Program-made: the position numbers and the translations under genes
Shown: positions 31,981 through 39,628 of the stretch, one piece after another
Layout of the letters: every line of letters starts with the position of its first letter
How positions within the stretch are numbered: the stretch's first letter is position 1
From: Nitrospira sp.
Lineage (GTDB): Bacteria > Nitrospirota > Nitrospiria > Nitrospirales > Nitrospiraceae
Assembly: GCA_024998645.1 (NCBI GenBank)
Contig: JACOEJ010000018.1
Span: 6,369-48,705 of the forward strand
DNA length: 42,337 nt
Direction: 5' to 3'
Notes under the pieces: model-generated
The model's database searches: none
What the model saw: the letters and a program-made list of their open reading frames with translations, nothing else
What the model was told of the DNA's origin: nothing

Positions 31981-32955
31981 TCAGGCGGTGAGCGTGTCCT
32001 GTTTGCTCTTCCCCTCCCGCACGTAGTTCGGCACATCGCGAATGTCCCACACCAGCCCGACCTTCTCCATTATCTTCAGGCAGTAATAGGTCATGTCGAC
32101 TTCCCACCAATAGAATCCCTGCCTGGTTGAGGCGGGGTAGTAGTGGTGGTTATTGTGCCAGCCTTCGCCCATTGTAATGAGCGCGAGGATGAAGTTATTG
32201 CGGCTATCGTCGCCCGTCACGTATCGCTGTGAACCATAGACGTGAGACAGCGAATTAATCGTGCAGGTGCCATGGATGAGCGCGACGGTCGAAACGAAGA
32301 ATCCCCAGATCAGCATCTGCGGGCCGTTGGTGCCGAGTCCCGGCGCATAGGCTTCGAGCAATTTCCCGAGTCCAAACATGCCGAACCCCGCGACGGTCGG
32401 CATAAGGATGTCAAACCGGTCGAGAAAACGAAGTTCCGGAAATTTCGCGAAGTCCTGGATATTTTTCAGGCGCGGCGCGAAGTGCGTCTGCGAGGTAAAC
32501 CATCCCATGTGCGACCAGAGAAACCCTCCCTGGCGCGGGGAGTGAACATCGTCGGGCGTATCCGATGCGATATGGTGATGCCGGTGGTGGCCGGCCCACC
32601 AGAGGGGGCCGCGTTGGGCGCAGGATCCTCCCAGCAGGGCGAAGGCAAACTGCACGGCACGAGACGTCTTAAACGTCCGGTGCGAAAAATAGCGGTGGTA
32701 CCAGCCGGTGATGGCGAACATGCGGAGAAAGTAAAAGGCCACGGCGACAGCCACGGCCGTCCAACTCCATCCGACCCAGATAATACCGAGGCACATCAGG
32801 TGAACGGCGATCAACGGAAAACAGCGGACCCAGTCCATCTTCGGCACGCCATCCGATTTCATATACTCCAGCCCCGCCCAGGAATCGAACCAACGAAGGA
32901 CGGTCAGCCACAGATCTTGGCCTCGGGTCGGTTGTAAGGTGCTCACGTCGGACAT
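31981..32955 (-). CDS. Membrane fatty acid desaturase (acyl-CoA delta-9 type)
   Basis: The 324-residue protein introduces a double bond into acyl chains using a di-iron centre in the membrane. The three histidine boxes are clear: HRYFSH (87-92), HHRHH (123-127) and HNNHHYYP (near 265). They are spaced by hydrophobic segments, as in the delta-9 stearoyl-CoA desaturase family. ATG 32955 has a GGAGGT ribosome-binding site. Together with the acyl-ACP synthetase fusion far to the left, this suggests active membrane lipid tailoring. Electrons would come from a ferredoxin or cytochrome not seen here. Confidence 0.93.
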   Translation of the reverse strand: MSDVSTLQPTRGQDLWLTVLRWFDSWAGLEYMKSDGVPKMDWVRCFPLIAVHLMCLGIIWVGWSWTAVAVAVAFYFLRMFAITGWYHRYFSHRTFKTSRAVQFAFALLGGSCAQRGPLWWAGHHRHHHIASDTPDDVHSPRQGGFLWSHMGWFTSQTHFAPRLKNIQDFAKFPELRFLDRFDILMPTVAGFGMFGLGKLLEAYAPGLGTNGPQMLIWGFFVSTVALIHGTCTINSLSHVYGSQRYVTGDDSRNNFILALITMGEGWHNNHHYYPASTRQGFYWWEVDMTYYCLKIMEKVGLVWDIRDVPNYVREGKSKQDTLTA

Positions 32956-33055
32956 TCGCTACCTCCAGGTCAGGGATACTTCGGCATGGCTAACACGATG
33001 CATGCGGCGAAATCCCAGTTATGCTCAACATGATCAGGGCACTTGGGGAAATCTG

Positions 33056-33177
33056 AAAAGGCAGGCCGCCGATGCTGGATGTCTCGTTCACGCTAACAGG
33101 GGGCCAGCTCGATATTAGATCATCATTATACATGGACTGTTGAAAAATGAAACAGCCAGGTTCTCTGCCTGCCTTTT
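33056..33177. other. Spaced inverted repeat in the desaturase-hemE gap, with minus-strand -10
   Basis: The 325-bp gap 32956-33280 holds perfect 11-bp arms, AAAAGGCAGGC (33056-33066) and GCCTGCCTTTT (33167-33177), about 122 bp end to end, the same span as the 121-bp elements but with a different middle. Between them lies a minus-strand TATAAT (33125-33130), a plausible -10 for the desaturase with a leader of about 160 bases, and a small CTGTT...AACAG hairpin (33138-33155). It may be a diverged mobile palindrome that carries a promoter. No gene is seen in the gap. Confidence 0.45.
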
Positions 33178-33241
33178 ATTCTACGTGAATGACGAAAGGT
33201 GTCTATTGTTTTTCTCTGGCGATCCTTCGACGTTAGTTGAT

Positions 33242-33271
33242 TTGACACTCTTGCCCCTGCGTCTCTAAAAT
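33242..33271 (+). promoter_or_regulatory. Strong sigma-70-like promoter of hemE
   Basis: A perfect TTGACA (33242-33247), an 18-bp spacer, and TAAAAT (33266-33271, five of six) precede hemE. Transcription would start near 33278, only about three bases before the ATG at 33281. There is no ribosome-binding site between them. Either the message is leaderless or a different promoter upstream is used. Confidence 0.7.
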
Positions 33272-33280
33272 GCGCGACTC

Positions 33281-34306
33281 ATGAACGATCGTTTCCTCAA
33301 AGCCTGCCGGCGTGAGCCGGTCGATTGTACGCCGGTCTGGTTTATGCGCCAGGCCGGTCGATACATGTCTGAATACCGCGCACTGCGGGCCAAGCATTCC
33401 ATGCTCGATTTGTGTAAGACGCCTGAACTGGCGGCGCAAGTCACGATGCAGCCGATAGACCGTTTCCCGCTCGATGCCGCCATCATTTTTGCCGACATTC
33501 TCCTGCCGCTGGAGCCGATGGGGCTGAATCTGGAGTTTGCCGAGGGGGAAGGTCCGGTGATTCACAATCCGGTCCGTGACCGTGCTGCGGTGGAACGATT
33601 AAAAGTGGTGGACGGCAGTGAGCTCGATTATGTCGCTGAAGCCATCAGGCAGGCGCGTCGGGCGTTGAACGGGCGTGTGCCGCTCATCGGATTTGCCGGT
33701 GCGCCGTTTACGCTCGCGAGTTATGCGATTGAAGGCGGCGGGTCGCGGAACTATCTCCACACCAAGCAGATGATGTACAGCGATCCAGCGAGCTGGCATA
33801 AGCTCATGGATAAGTTTGCACGGGTCATCACCGGATATTTGCGACGGCAGATCCAAGCCGGGGCGCAGGCGGTGCAGCTGTTCGACAGCTGGGTCGGCTG
33901 TCTGTCGGCGGGGGATTATGCCGAGTATGTGAAGCCTCATGTCCAATTGATTTTCGACGGGCTCAAGCACGAGGGCGTTCCCCTCATCCACTTTGGTACC
34001 GGTACGACCGCGATTCTTCGGCAGATGCGCGAGGCTGGCGGCGATGTGATCGGCATTGATTGGCGCATCCATCTTGATGAAGCCTGGGCCATGGTCGGAC
34101 ATGATCGCGCGGTGCAGGGGAATCTCGATCCCCTGGTCCTGTTTGCCCCGCTCCATGAAATTGAGCGGCGCGTCGAAGATATCTTACGGCGGGCCGGCAA
34201 TCGGCCGGGCCACATTTTCAATCTCGGTCATGGCATTCTTCCGACCACTCCGGTCGATCATGTGGCGGCGACGATCGACATGATCCACAAACTCAGCCAA
34301 CGCTAA
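33281..34306 (+). CDS. hemE: Uroporphyrinogen decarboxylase
   Basis: HemE removes the four acetate carboxyls from uroporphyrinogen III to make coproporphyrinogen III. The 341-residue protein has the family N-terminus NDRFLKACRREPVDCTPVW and the substrate-binding MRQAGRYMSEYR, then IIFADILLPLEPMG (catalytic Asp region) and GFAGAPFTLASYAIEGGGS. ATG 33281 gives the family-standard start, yet it lacks a ribosome-binding site and lies about three bases after the predicted transcription start. First gene of the hemE-hemH-hemG operon. Confidence 0.97.
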   Translation: MNDRFLKACRREPVDCTPVWFMRQAGRYMSEYRALRAKHSMLDLCKTPELAAQVTMQPIDRFPLDAAIIFADILLPLEPMGLNLEFAEGEGPVIHNPVRDRAAVERLKVVDGSELDYVAEAIRQARRALNGRVPLIGFAGAPFTLASYAIEGGGSRNYLHTKQMMYSDPASWHKLMDKFARVITGYLRRQIQAGAQAVQLFDSWVGCLSAGDYAEYVKPHVQLIFDGLKHEGVPLIHFGTGTTAILRQMREAGGDVIGIDWRIHLDEAWAMVGHDRAVQGNLDPLVLFAPLHEIERRVEDILRRAGNRPGHIFNLGHGILPTTPVDHVAATIDMIHKLSQR

Positions 34307-34320
34307 TCCAGAGTCATCTC

Positions 34321-35265
34321 ATGGCGGATGCACAAGGTCCGGTCGCTGTTCTGCTCATGGCGATGGGGGGGCCGGACTCCCTCGACAACGTCGAACCCTT
34401 CCTGCTGGATGTCCGTGGCGGGCGTCCCACTCCTCCTGAACTCGTCGAAGAAATTCGTGAACGCTATCGCGCCACAGGCGGGAAGTCGCCCGCGGTCGGT
34501 ATTACGCAAGAGGTCGCGAAGCAGCTCGAGCGGCGGTTGAACGAGTCCGGAGGTGCGCGGTATCGGGTCTACGTCGGGTTGCGGCATTGGCATCCATTCA
34601 TCAAGGAAACCTATGCCGAGTTGCTCGTCGACGCACCGGGGCAGATCATCGGCCTCTGCATGGCGCCCCAGCAGTCGTCGTTGAGCACGGGGGCCTACCG
34701 GAAAAAAGTGGAAGACGCGCGGTCCGCCCTTCAGAGCACCTGTGCGGTCAGTTATGTGGGGAGCTGGAACCGGCACCCGCAACTGATCGCGGCGATCGTT
34801 GAGAATATTCGGCAGGGGCTGATGAAATTCCCCGCCGATCTCCGTGACCAAGTTCCGATTCTGTTTACCGCGCACAGCCTGCCGGAACGCATTGTCGCGA
34901 TGAAAGATCCGTATCCCGATGAAGTGAAGGGCACGGTCGATGCCATCACGGCCTGCTTAGGGAATCAGCCGACGCGGTTTGCCTACCAGAGTCAGGGGAG
35001 ATCGAGTGAACCCTGGCTGGGACCGACCGTGGAGTCTGCGTTGGAGGCCTTGCATCGCGAAGGCCGTCGGCACGTGCTCGTGGCTCCGATCGGTTTCATT
35101 TGCGATCATGTGGAAACCCTCTTCGATATCGACATTGAATTGAAGCAGCTGGCGGTGAACATGGGAATGCAGTTGGAACGAATGCCCATGCTCAATGCCG
35201 CTCCGGCACTGATTGAGACCTTAGTGTCGGTGATCAATGCCCACCAATCGTCTCAGGTACAGTAA
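34321..35265 (+). CDS. hemH: Ferrochelatase
   Basis: HemH inserts ferrous iron into a porphyrin. The 314-residue protein has the metal/proton residue H185 in FTAHSLPERI and E265 in ICDHVETLFDID, plus SYVGSWNRHPQLI. These are the conserved catalytic blocks. It lies 14 bp after hemE. Whether the substrate is protoporphyrin IX or coproporphyrin III depends on the branch used; the neighbours do not settle it. No [2Fe-2S] cysteine cluster is visible at the C-terminus. Confidence 0.95.
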   Translation: MADAQGPVAVLLMAMGGPDSLDNVEPFLLDVRGGRPTPPELVEEIRERYRATGGKSPAVGITQEVAKQLERRLNESGGARYRVYVGLRHWHPFIKETYAELLVDAPGQIIGLCMAPQQSSLSTGAYRKKVEDARSALQSTCAVSYVGSWNRHPQLIAAIVENIRQGLMKFPADLRDQVPILFTAHSLPERIVAMKDPYPDEVKGTVDAITACLGNQPTRFAYQSQGRSSEPWLGPTVESALEALHREGRRHVLVAPIGFICDHVETLFDIDIELKQLAVNMGMQLERMPMLNAAPALIETLVSVINAHQSSQVQ

Positions 35266-35268
35266 TCC

Positions 35269-36744
35269 GTGACCACTCCTCGCACAGTAATCATCGTCGG
35301 CGGCGGCATCTCGGGATTGGCCACGGCGTTTTCTCTCCAGGAGCAGGCGGCAGCAGCCGGGCATTCCGTTCGCTGCATTGTGTTAGAGGCCGGGCCATCC
35401 TGGGGCGGCAAGATCGTGACGCATCGAATCGGTGACTTGACCACCGAAGCCGGGCCGGACTCATTTCTGTCTCAAAAGCAGGCCGGGCTGGAGTTGTGCC
35501 GGAAGCTGGGTCTGACCGATCAACTGATCAATACCAATGAAACGGCCAAGCGGGCGTTTGTCCTCTCGCGCGGGCGGTTGCATGAATTGCCCGAAGGGCT
35601 CATCACCTTTGTGCCGAAGCAGTTGGGGCCGTTTCTCCGGAGCGGCCTGCTGAGCTGGACCGGACTGGCGCGCATGGGGTTAGACGTGGTGGTGCCGCGT
35701 GGTCCCGCACAAGGGGATGAATCGCTCGCGTCGTTTTTCCGGCGACGGTTCGGATCGCAAGCTTTTGAGCGAGTGCTGGAGCCGCTCATGGCCGGGATTT
35801 ATGCCGGCGATGCAGAACAGATGAGTGTGAAAGCCACATTTCCTCGATTTTTCGAGCTGGAGCAGGAGTACGGCAGCATCATTCGAGGCATGATGGCCGC
35901 CAGGAGGAAGCAGCCGCCGGTTCCCGTGAGCGGAATCAAGCGCACCATGTTCGTCAGTTTGCGGAACGGGCTGGGTGATCTGGTGACGGCATTGACGGCT
36001 CGTCTTTCACAGCAGGGTGTGGAGTTGCGCACGGGCTGCCAGGTCGAGGCGTTGCGCGTGCGATCCCATCAGTTAGGTCGCTGGATGTACGATCTCATCC
36101 TCAACGATGGATCGGCGCTCTCGACGGAGGCTCTGGTCCTGGCGACACCCGCCTATGTATCCGCGGAACTGCTTCGTCCTTTGACGCCGATTGCCGGCGG
36201 GCTTTTGGAGATGATTCCCTATGCGTCAACGGCGACCGTCGCGATGTCTTTTCCGGCTCGCGCCGTTGCAGGTGCTGTTGAGGGGTTTGGCTTTATCGTA
36301 CCGCGCGCGGAGGCCAGGGATCTGATTGCGGCGACCTGGACGTCGCTGAAATGGCCCCATCGGGCGCCGGCGGATCAAGTGTTGGTGCGTTGCTACGTCG
36401 GCGGTGTGGGGCGGGAAGCCATTCTTCAGCTGAGCGACGACCAATTGGTTGCCAAGATCCGGGCGGATTTAGCCGCGCTGTGCGGAATCAAGGCTGAGCC
36501 AACCTATGTCGAAGTGAATCGCTGGTGGAAGGCCATGCCGCAATACACGTTGGGGCATCTTGATCGGCTGACGCAGCTTGATGCCGCATTGAGCCGGTAC
36601 GGAGGGTTAGTGCTCACGGGCGCAGGGTATCGCGGCGTAGGTATCCCTGATTGTATCCGCGATGGAGCGGTCGCAGCGGAGAAAGTGATAAGCTATCTCT
36701 TCAAGTCTCGTGATGCTGCTTCGTCGGGCCAGGGCCGAGCGTAA
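35269..36744 (+). CDS. hemG: Flavin-dependent porphyrinogen oxidase (HemG/HemY type)
   Basis: This 491-residue flavoprotein oxidises a porphyrinogen to the porphyrin. It has the FAD loop IIVGGGISGLATAFSLQEQ at residues 8-26, a TEAGPDSFLSQK block, GIYAGDAEQMSVKATFPRF, and the C-terminal FAD-binding LTGAGYRGVGIPDCIRDG. It is the HemY-like amine-oxidase family (often named hemG or hemY), not the small flavodoxin-like HemG of E. coli. The GTG at 35269 starts 3 bp after the hemH stop. The substrate could be protoporphyrinogen or coproporphyrinogen. Confidence 0.93.
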   Translation: MTTPRTVIIVGGGISGLATAFSLQEQAAAAGHSVRCIVLEAGPSWGGKIVTHRIGDLTTEAGPDSFLSQKQAGLELCRKLGLTDQLINTNETAKRAFVLSRGRLHELPEGLITFVPKQLGPFLRSGLLSWTGLARMGLDVVVPRGPAQGDESLASFFRRRFGSQAFERVLEPLMAGIYAGDAEQMSVKATFPRFFELEQEYGSIIRGMMAARRKQPPVPVSGIKRTMFVSLRNGLGDLVTALTARLSQQGVELRTGCQVEALRVRSHQLGRWMYDLILNDGSALSTEALVLATPAYVSAELLRPLTPIAGGLLEMIPYASTATVAMSFPARAVAGAVEGFGFIVPRAEARDLIAATWTSLKWPHRAPADQVLVRCYVGGVGREAILQLSDDQLVAKIRADLAALCGIKAEPTYVEVNRWWKAMPQYTLGHLDRLTQLDAALSRYGGLVLTGAGYRGVGIPDCIRDGAVAAEKVISYLFKSRDAASSGQGRA

Positions 36745-36796
36745 GGGCGCCGTACGGGGTGCATATGGTTACCACGGTTTCAATGGGACGAGGTGT

Positions 36797-37207
36797 ATGG
36801 ATAACAACAAGCTGACTATTTTCGACGTAAGCGGGCCGTTCCGTGAGCCGCGCGAGCCCATCTTTTCTTATGATTATTCTGTGCAGCGAGCGACCTGGGC
36901 CACGCCGGTCGGGATTCGCGTCAAAGTCTCGATCTCCGATGAACTCGATGTGTTGCGCGAGCGGTTGTTGGGGCCGGTCGCCGGATCTCCCGGACAGCAA
37001 CTGGTGATCGGAAAAGTTCTTTCGCGGACGATCGCGGATTGGAAGGTACAAATTGCCGAGGCGGAGGGGATGCTGCTTGAGCGACGCGACGTGATGCTGG
37101 CTCCATTCGTAGGGCCGCTGGTCCATTTGTTTCAAAAGCTGGAAGTATTGTTTGAGCAGGAAAAGGCGACATTGCGGGAAGAGGTCAGAAAACGGGTCGG
37201 CTTGTAG
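36797..37207 (+). CDS. Protein of unknown function downstream of hemG (136 aa)
   Basis: The 136-residue protein has a beta-rich N-terminal half (LTIFDVSGPFREPREPIFS, RVKVSISDELDVL) and a helical, charged C-terminal half with heptad-like leucines (LVHLFQKLEVLFEQEKATLR). I do not recognise it. I chose ATG 36797, which has GAGG upstream; a start at 36710 would overlap the end of hemG in another frame. It is 52 bp after hemG on the same strand and may be co-transcribed with the haem genes. The 280 bp that follow (37208-37487) hold no gene I can support. Confidence 0.65.
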   Translation: MDNNKLTIFDVSGPFREPREPIFSYDYSVQRATWATPVGIRVKVSISDELDVLRERLLGPVAGSPGQQLVIGKVLSRTIADWKVQIAEAEGMLLERRDVMLAPFVGPLVHLFQKLEVLFEQEKATLREEVRKRVGL

Positions 37208-37487
37208 CGGATCGTCCCTCCTTCAAAAGCAATTGTTCACGAGCTTCCAGTCGGGGCGCGTTCACACACAGATTCTGGGGATAGCCTTGTGGATAGCGCC
37301 ATTCAGCAGCGAGGATCTGCTTGTTAGATCTGCAGATGAGCTCCTTGCCCGAGATTTAGGCATTGGGGTGTCTGCGTTGCCGTCCACTAGATCTTGTAGG
37401 GGCAACGAGCGACTGAATGGCTCTTGACAAGGGTGCTTGGCCTGTGGACAGGGCCTGTTTCGAAGCAGTGAAATCTCGTGGATTTCA

Positions 37488-38105
37488 TTAGAAAATGGAT
37501 CGATAGCGCTTGGAATGGACGCCGGATTCGTCGGTATAGCCCAACGATCCTTTGTCCGGTGCGCCGGTATCGTTCAGGTCGATCCGGTAGTGGCCGCGCA
37601 CTTCCTCCATCGTCACTTCAAAAGGAATCGCCCGCGGCAGGAGTGTGCCGGGAGCATGGGCACCAAGTGCCAAGGTCTTGAGCGCTTCCACTCCGGCATA
37701 TTGCTTATCCGAAAACACATAAATGTCGGCGACGGCATGATCACCGAGCTTGTGTCCCGGTGTCGTGGAGGGGATATGGTCGCTCAGCGTGCCGGCCAGC
37801 CGTTCGCTCTTCAGCTGTTTTAAGAGGCCGGCCACTTGGCTGTCAGTCGCTTCCGGCGGCACGACAATCGCGACTACGTTCATCTCTGTGATGCTGGTTT
37901 GGACTTTGTAAATGACCGGCGCGGCTTCCGGGTCTTCCACAACCGGCCCTGCGGGGCCCTCCGTACCGGCTGCTTGTTTGTTCCGTGAACTGGGTACAAT
38001 CAGCGCGACAAACAACCAGAGGCCCAACAAGATGGCGAACACCACCACGAGAGGGTGGGCTCCGGCACGCTTGCCTTCTTGATAGGGATTCTGCTCGTCG
38101 CTCAT
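37488..38105 (-). CDS. Membrane-anchored protein of unknown function, coupled to mazG
   Basis: The 205-residue protein has one N-terminal membrane segment (about 18-38), a Pro/Ala/Gly-rich linker (about 43-62), and a soluble domain (about 63-205) outside the membrane with no recognised family. Its start overlaps the mazG stop by 4 bp (ATGA), indicating translational coupling. The linked function is not obvious, as MazG acts in the cytoplasm. Confidence 0.75.
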   Translation of the reverse strand: MSDEQNPYQEGKRAGAHPLVVVFAILLGLWLFVALIVPSSRNKQAAGTEGPAGPVVEDPEAAPVIYKVQTSITEMNVVAIVVPPEATDSQVAGLLKQLKSERLAGTLSDHIPSTTPGHKLGDHAVADIYVFSDKQYAGVEALKTLALGAHAPGTLLPRAIPFEVTMEEVRGHYRIDLNDTGAPDKGSLGYTDESGVHSKRYRSIF

Positions 38106-38980
38106 GAGGGGATATCCTTTGTCGTGATCGCTGAGTCTGATTGCACGGCTGCTTCACGAAGCCGGCGCTTGGCATTTTCCCAGAGCCTGTCCAACTCACT
38201 TGCCGTCATACCGGACAGCGGGCGTTGTTGTTCAGCCGCCTGGGATTCCAACAGAACAAACCGGTCGACAAAGCGGTTGGTGGAGAGCCTCAGGGCATCT
38301 TCGGGATTGACCTTGAGAAACCGGGCGAGGTTGACGAGTGAAAAGAGCAGATCGCCGAGTTCCCCCGCGACCTCGTCCTGGTTCGAAACGGAGGGGGCGG
38401 CTGCCGCCGCTGCAAGGGCGGCTTGCAGTTCACCGATTTCCTCCGCAATCTTTTTGAAGACATCGGCCAGTCCGGTGGCATCGTGCGACCAGTCGAATCC
38501 CACGCGTGACGCACGGGCCTGGACTTGATAGGCCCGGAGCAAGGCCGGGAGCGCTTTGGGAACTCCGTCCAACGCTGACTGGGCACCACCGGCGGCCTGC
38601 CGTTCGGCTCGCTTGATCTCTTCCCACTGGTTCAGAACCTGTTCGCCGTTGGCCGGCTTCGTCGCCGCATCCGGATCACCGAAGACATGCGGATGCCGCC
38701 GCACAAGTTTCGCGGCTAAATGGTCGACGACATCGTCAATGGTGAAGGTGCCGGACTCGGCGGCAATCTGGCTGTGGAAGATGACTTGGAGCAGGACATC
38801 CCCGAGTTCTTCCTTGAGTTTTGCATTGTCCCGGTGGTCGATGGTCTCCAGGACTTCATAGGCTTCCTCAAGAAGGTAGGGCTTCAGCGATTCATGCGTT
38901 TGTTTGCGGTCCCACGGACATCCATTGGGAGCCCGGAGAGTGGCCATGAGATCGATCAATTTTGAAAAACGATCAGACAT
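38102..38980 (-). CDS. mazG: Nucleoside triphosphate pyrophosphohydrolase
   Basis: MazG hydrolyses non-canonical or excess NTPs to NMP and pyrophosphate. The 292-residue protein has the family start RAPNGCPWDRKQTHESLKPY, then the magnesium-binding EExxE at E38, E39 and E42 (LLEEAYEVLE) and E58/D61 (EELGDVLLQV). A second, weaker MazG half follows (LADVFKKIAEEIGELQAAL and ELGDLLFSLVNLARF). Length and order match the two-domain E. coli type. It is 130 bp from the divergent DUF1844 gene. Confidence 0.95.
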   Translation of the reverse strand: MSDRFSKLIDLMATLRAPNGCPWDRKQTHESLKPYLLEEAYEVLETIDHRDNAKLKEELGDVLLQVIFHSQIAAESGTFTIDDVVDHLAAKLVRRHPHVFGDPDAATKPANGEQVLNQWEEIKRAERQAAGGAQSALDGVPKALPALLRAYQVQARASRVGFDWSHDATGLADVFKKIAEEIGELQAALAAAAAAPSVSNQDEVAGELGDLLFSLVNLARFLKVNPEDALRLSTNRFVDRFVLLESQAAEQQRPLSGMTASELDRLWENAKRRLREAAVQSDSAITTKDIPS

Positions 38981-39045
38981 ACATTCCCCTGTCGAGGGCT
39001 CACTCTATACCGATAGGAACGCCGGCTTCAACGGTTGTCCGTCGC

Positions 39046-39074
39046 TTGCGAGCTCTAGGGGCCTATGGTAGGGT
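39046..39074 (+). promoter_or_regulatory. Possible promoter of the DUF1844 gene
   Basis: TTGCGA (39046-39051), a 17-bp spacer, and TAGGGT (39069-39074) with TGG directly before it (extended -10 type). Transcription would start near 39081, about 30 bases before ATG 39111. Moderate matches only. Confidence 0.35.
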
Positions 39075-39110
39075 ACCGCGCACGAAGTCAGAGTCGTTGG
39101 CGAGGAGGCT

Positions 39111-39500
39111 ATGGCGGAACAAGAAGAAGGATTCGTCGTTCGGGATCGGCGTGGTGGAAGCAGTGAGGCCGCTGCGAAGGTTTCCGGCGCAAGCGAATCC
39201 CCCAAGCCGGCGGCGACTTCGGAATCGGATGCGGCGCATCAGGCTCCGGCGTTTCCTGTCACCTTCTCCTCCTTCGTCATTTCCCTGGGCTCTTCGTCGC
39301 TGATGCTCATGGGGGAAAAACTCGACCCTCAGCAACAGGCCGTTCCCGTCAATCTTCCGCAAGCCAAAGAAATTATCGATTTGCTCTCCGTGCTTGAAGA
39401 GAAAACCAAAGGGAATCTCACCTCGGAAGAGCAGACGGTCTTACGGGACATGCTCTACGCGCTTCGCATGAAATACGTTTCCCTCTCGTCCGGCAAATAG
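39111..39500 (+). CDS. DUF1844 family protein
   Basis: This 129-residue protein has a variable charged N-terminal half (1-48) and a conserved DUF1844 C-terminal part (about 49-125): FSSFVISLGSSSLMLMGEK, NLPQAKEIIDLLSVLEEKT, and LTSEEQTVLRDMLYALRMKY. The function of the family is unknown. It is widespread in Nitrospirota and other phyla. GAGGAGG lies just upstream of ATG 39111. It precedes the ntrY kinase by 128 bp but has a separate promoter. Confidence 0.85.
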   Translation: MAEQEEGFVVRDRRGGSSEAAAKVSGASESPKPAATSESDAAHQAPAFPVTFSSFVISLGSSSLMLMGEKLDPQQQAVPVNLPQAKEIIDLLSVLEEKTKGNLTSEEQTVLRDMLYALRMKYVSLSSGK

Positions 39501-39554
39501 CCCCGACTGGGTAGCACCCACCGGTTGTCTGCGGATCCGCTCAGTTCAGAACTT

Positions 39555-39583
39555 TTGAGACGGCCCGCCAATTCCGTTATAGT
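39555..39583 (+). promoter_or_regulatory. Sigma-70-like promoter of ntrY-ntrX
   Basis: TTGAGA (39555-39560, five of six), a 17-bp spacer, and TATAGT (39578-39583, five of six). Transcription would start near 39590, about 39 bases before the ATG at 39629, with a GAGGCGAGGAG stretch in the leader as a ribosome-binding site. A strong candidate. Confidence 0.65.
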
Positions 39584-39628
39584 GGGCTCAGTGCTTCGTG
39601 CAACGAGGCGAGGAGCTTAGTCGTCCCC

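Noticed and set aside
32242..32937. Long open frame opposite the desaturase gene
   Set aside because: Shadow of a well-supported gene with three histidine boxes; nothing recognisable in its translation.
37276..37451. DnaA-box-like 9-mers (TGTGGATAG at 37288-37296, TGTGGACAG at 37443-37451) in a 244-bp stretch of the gap after the haem operon
   Set aside because: Only near-matches, no AT-rich unwinding region and no dnaA or dnaN nearby. Two or three such 9-mers occur by chance.
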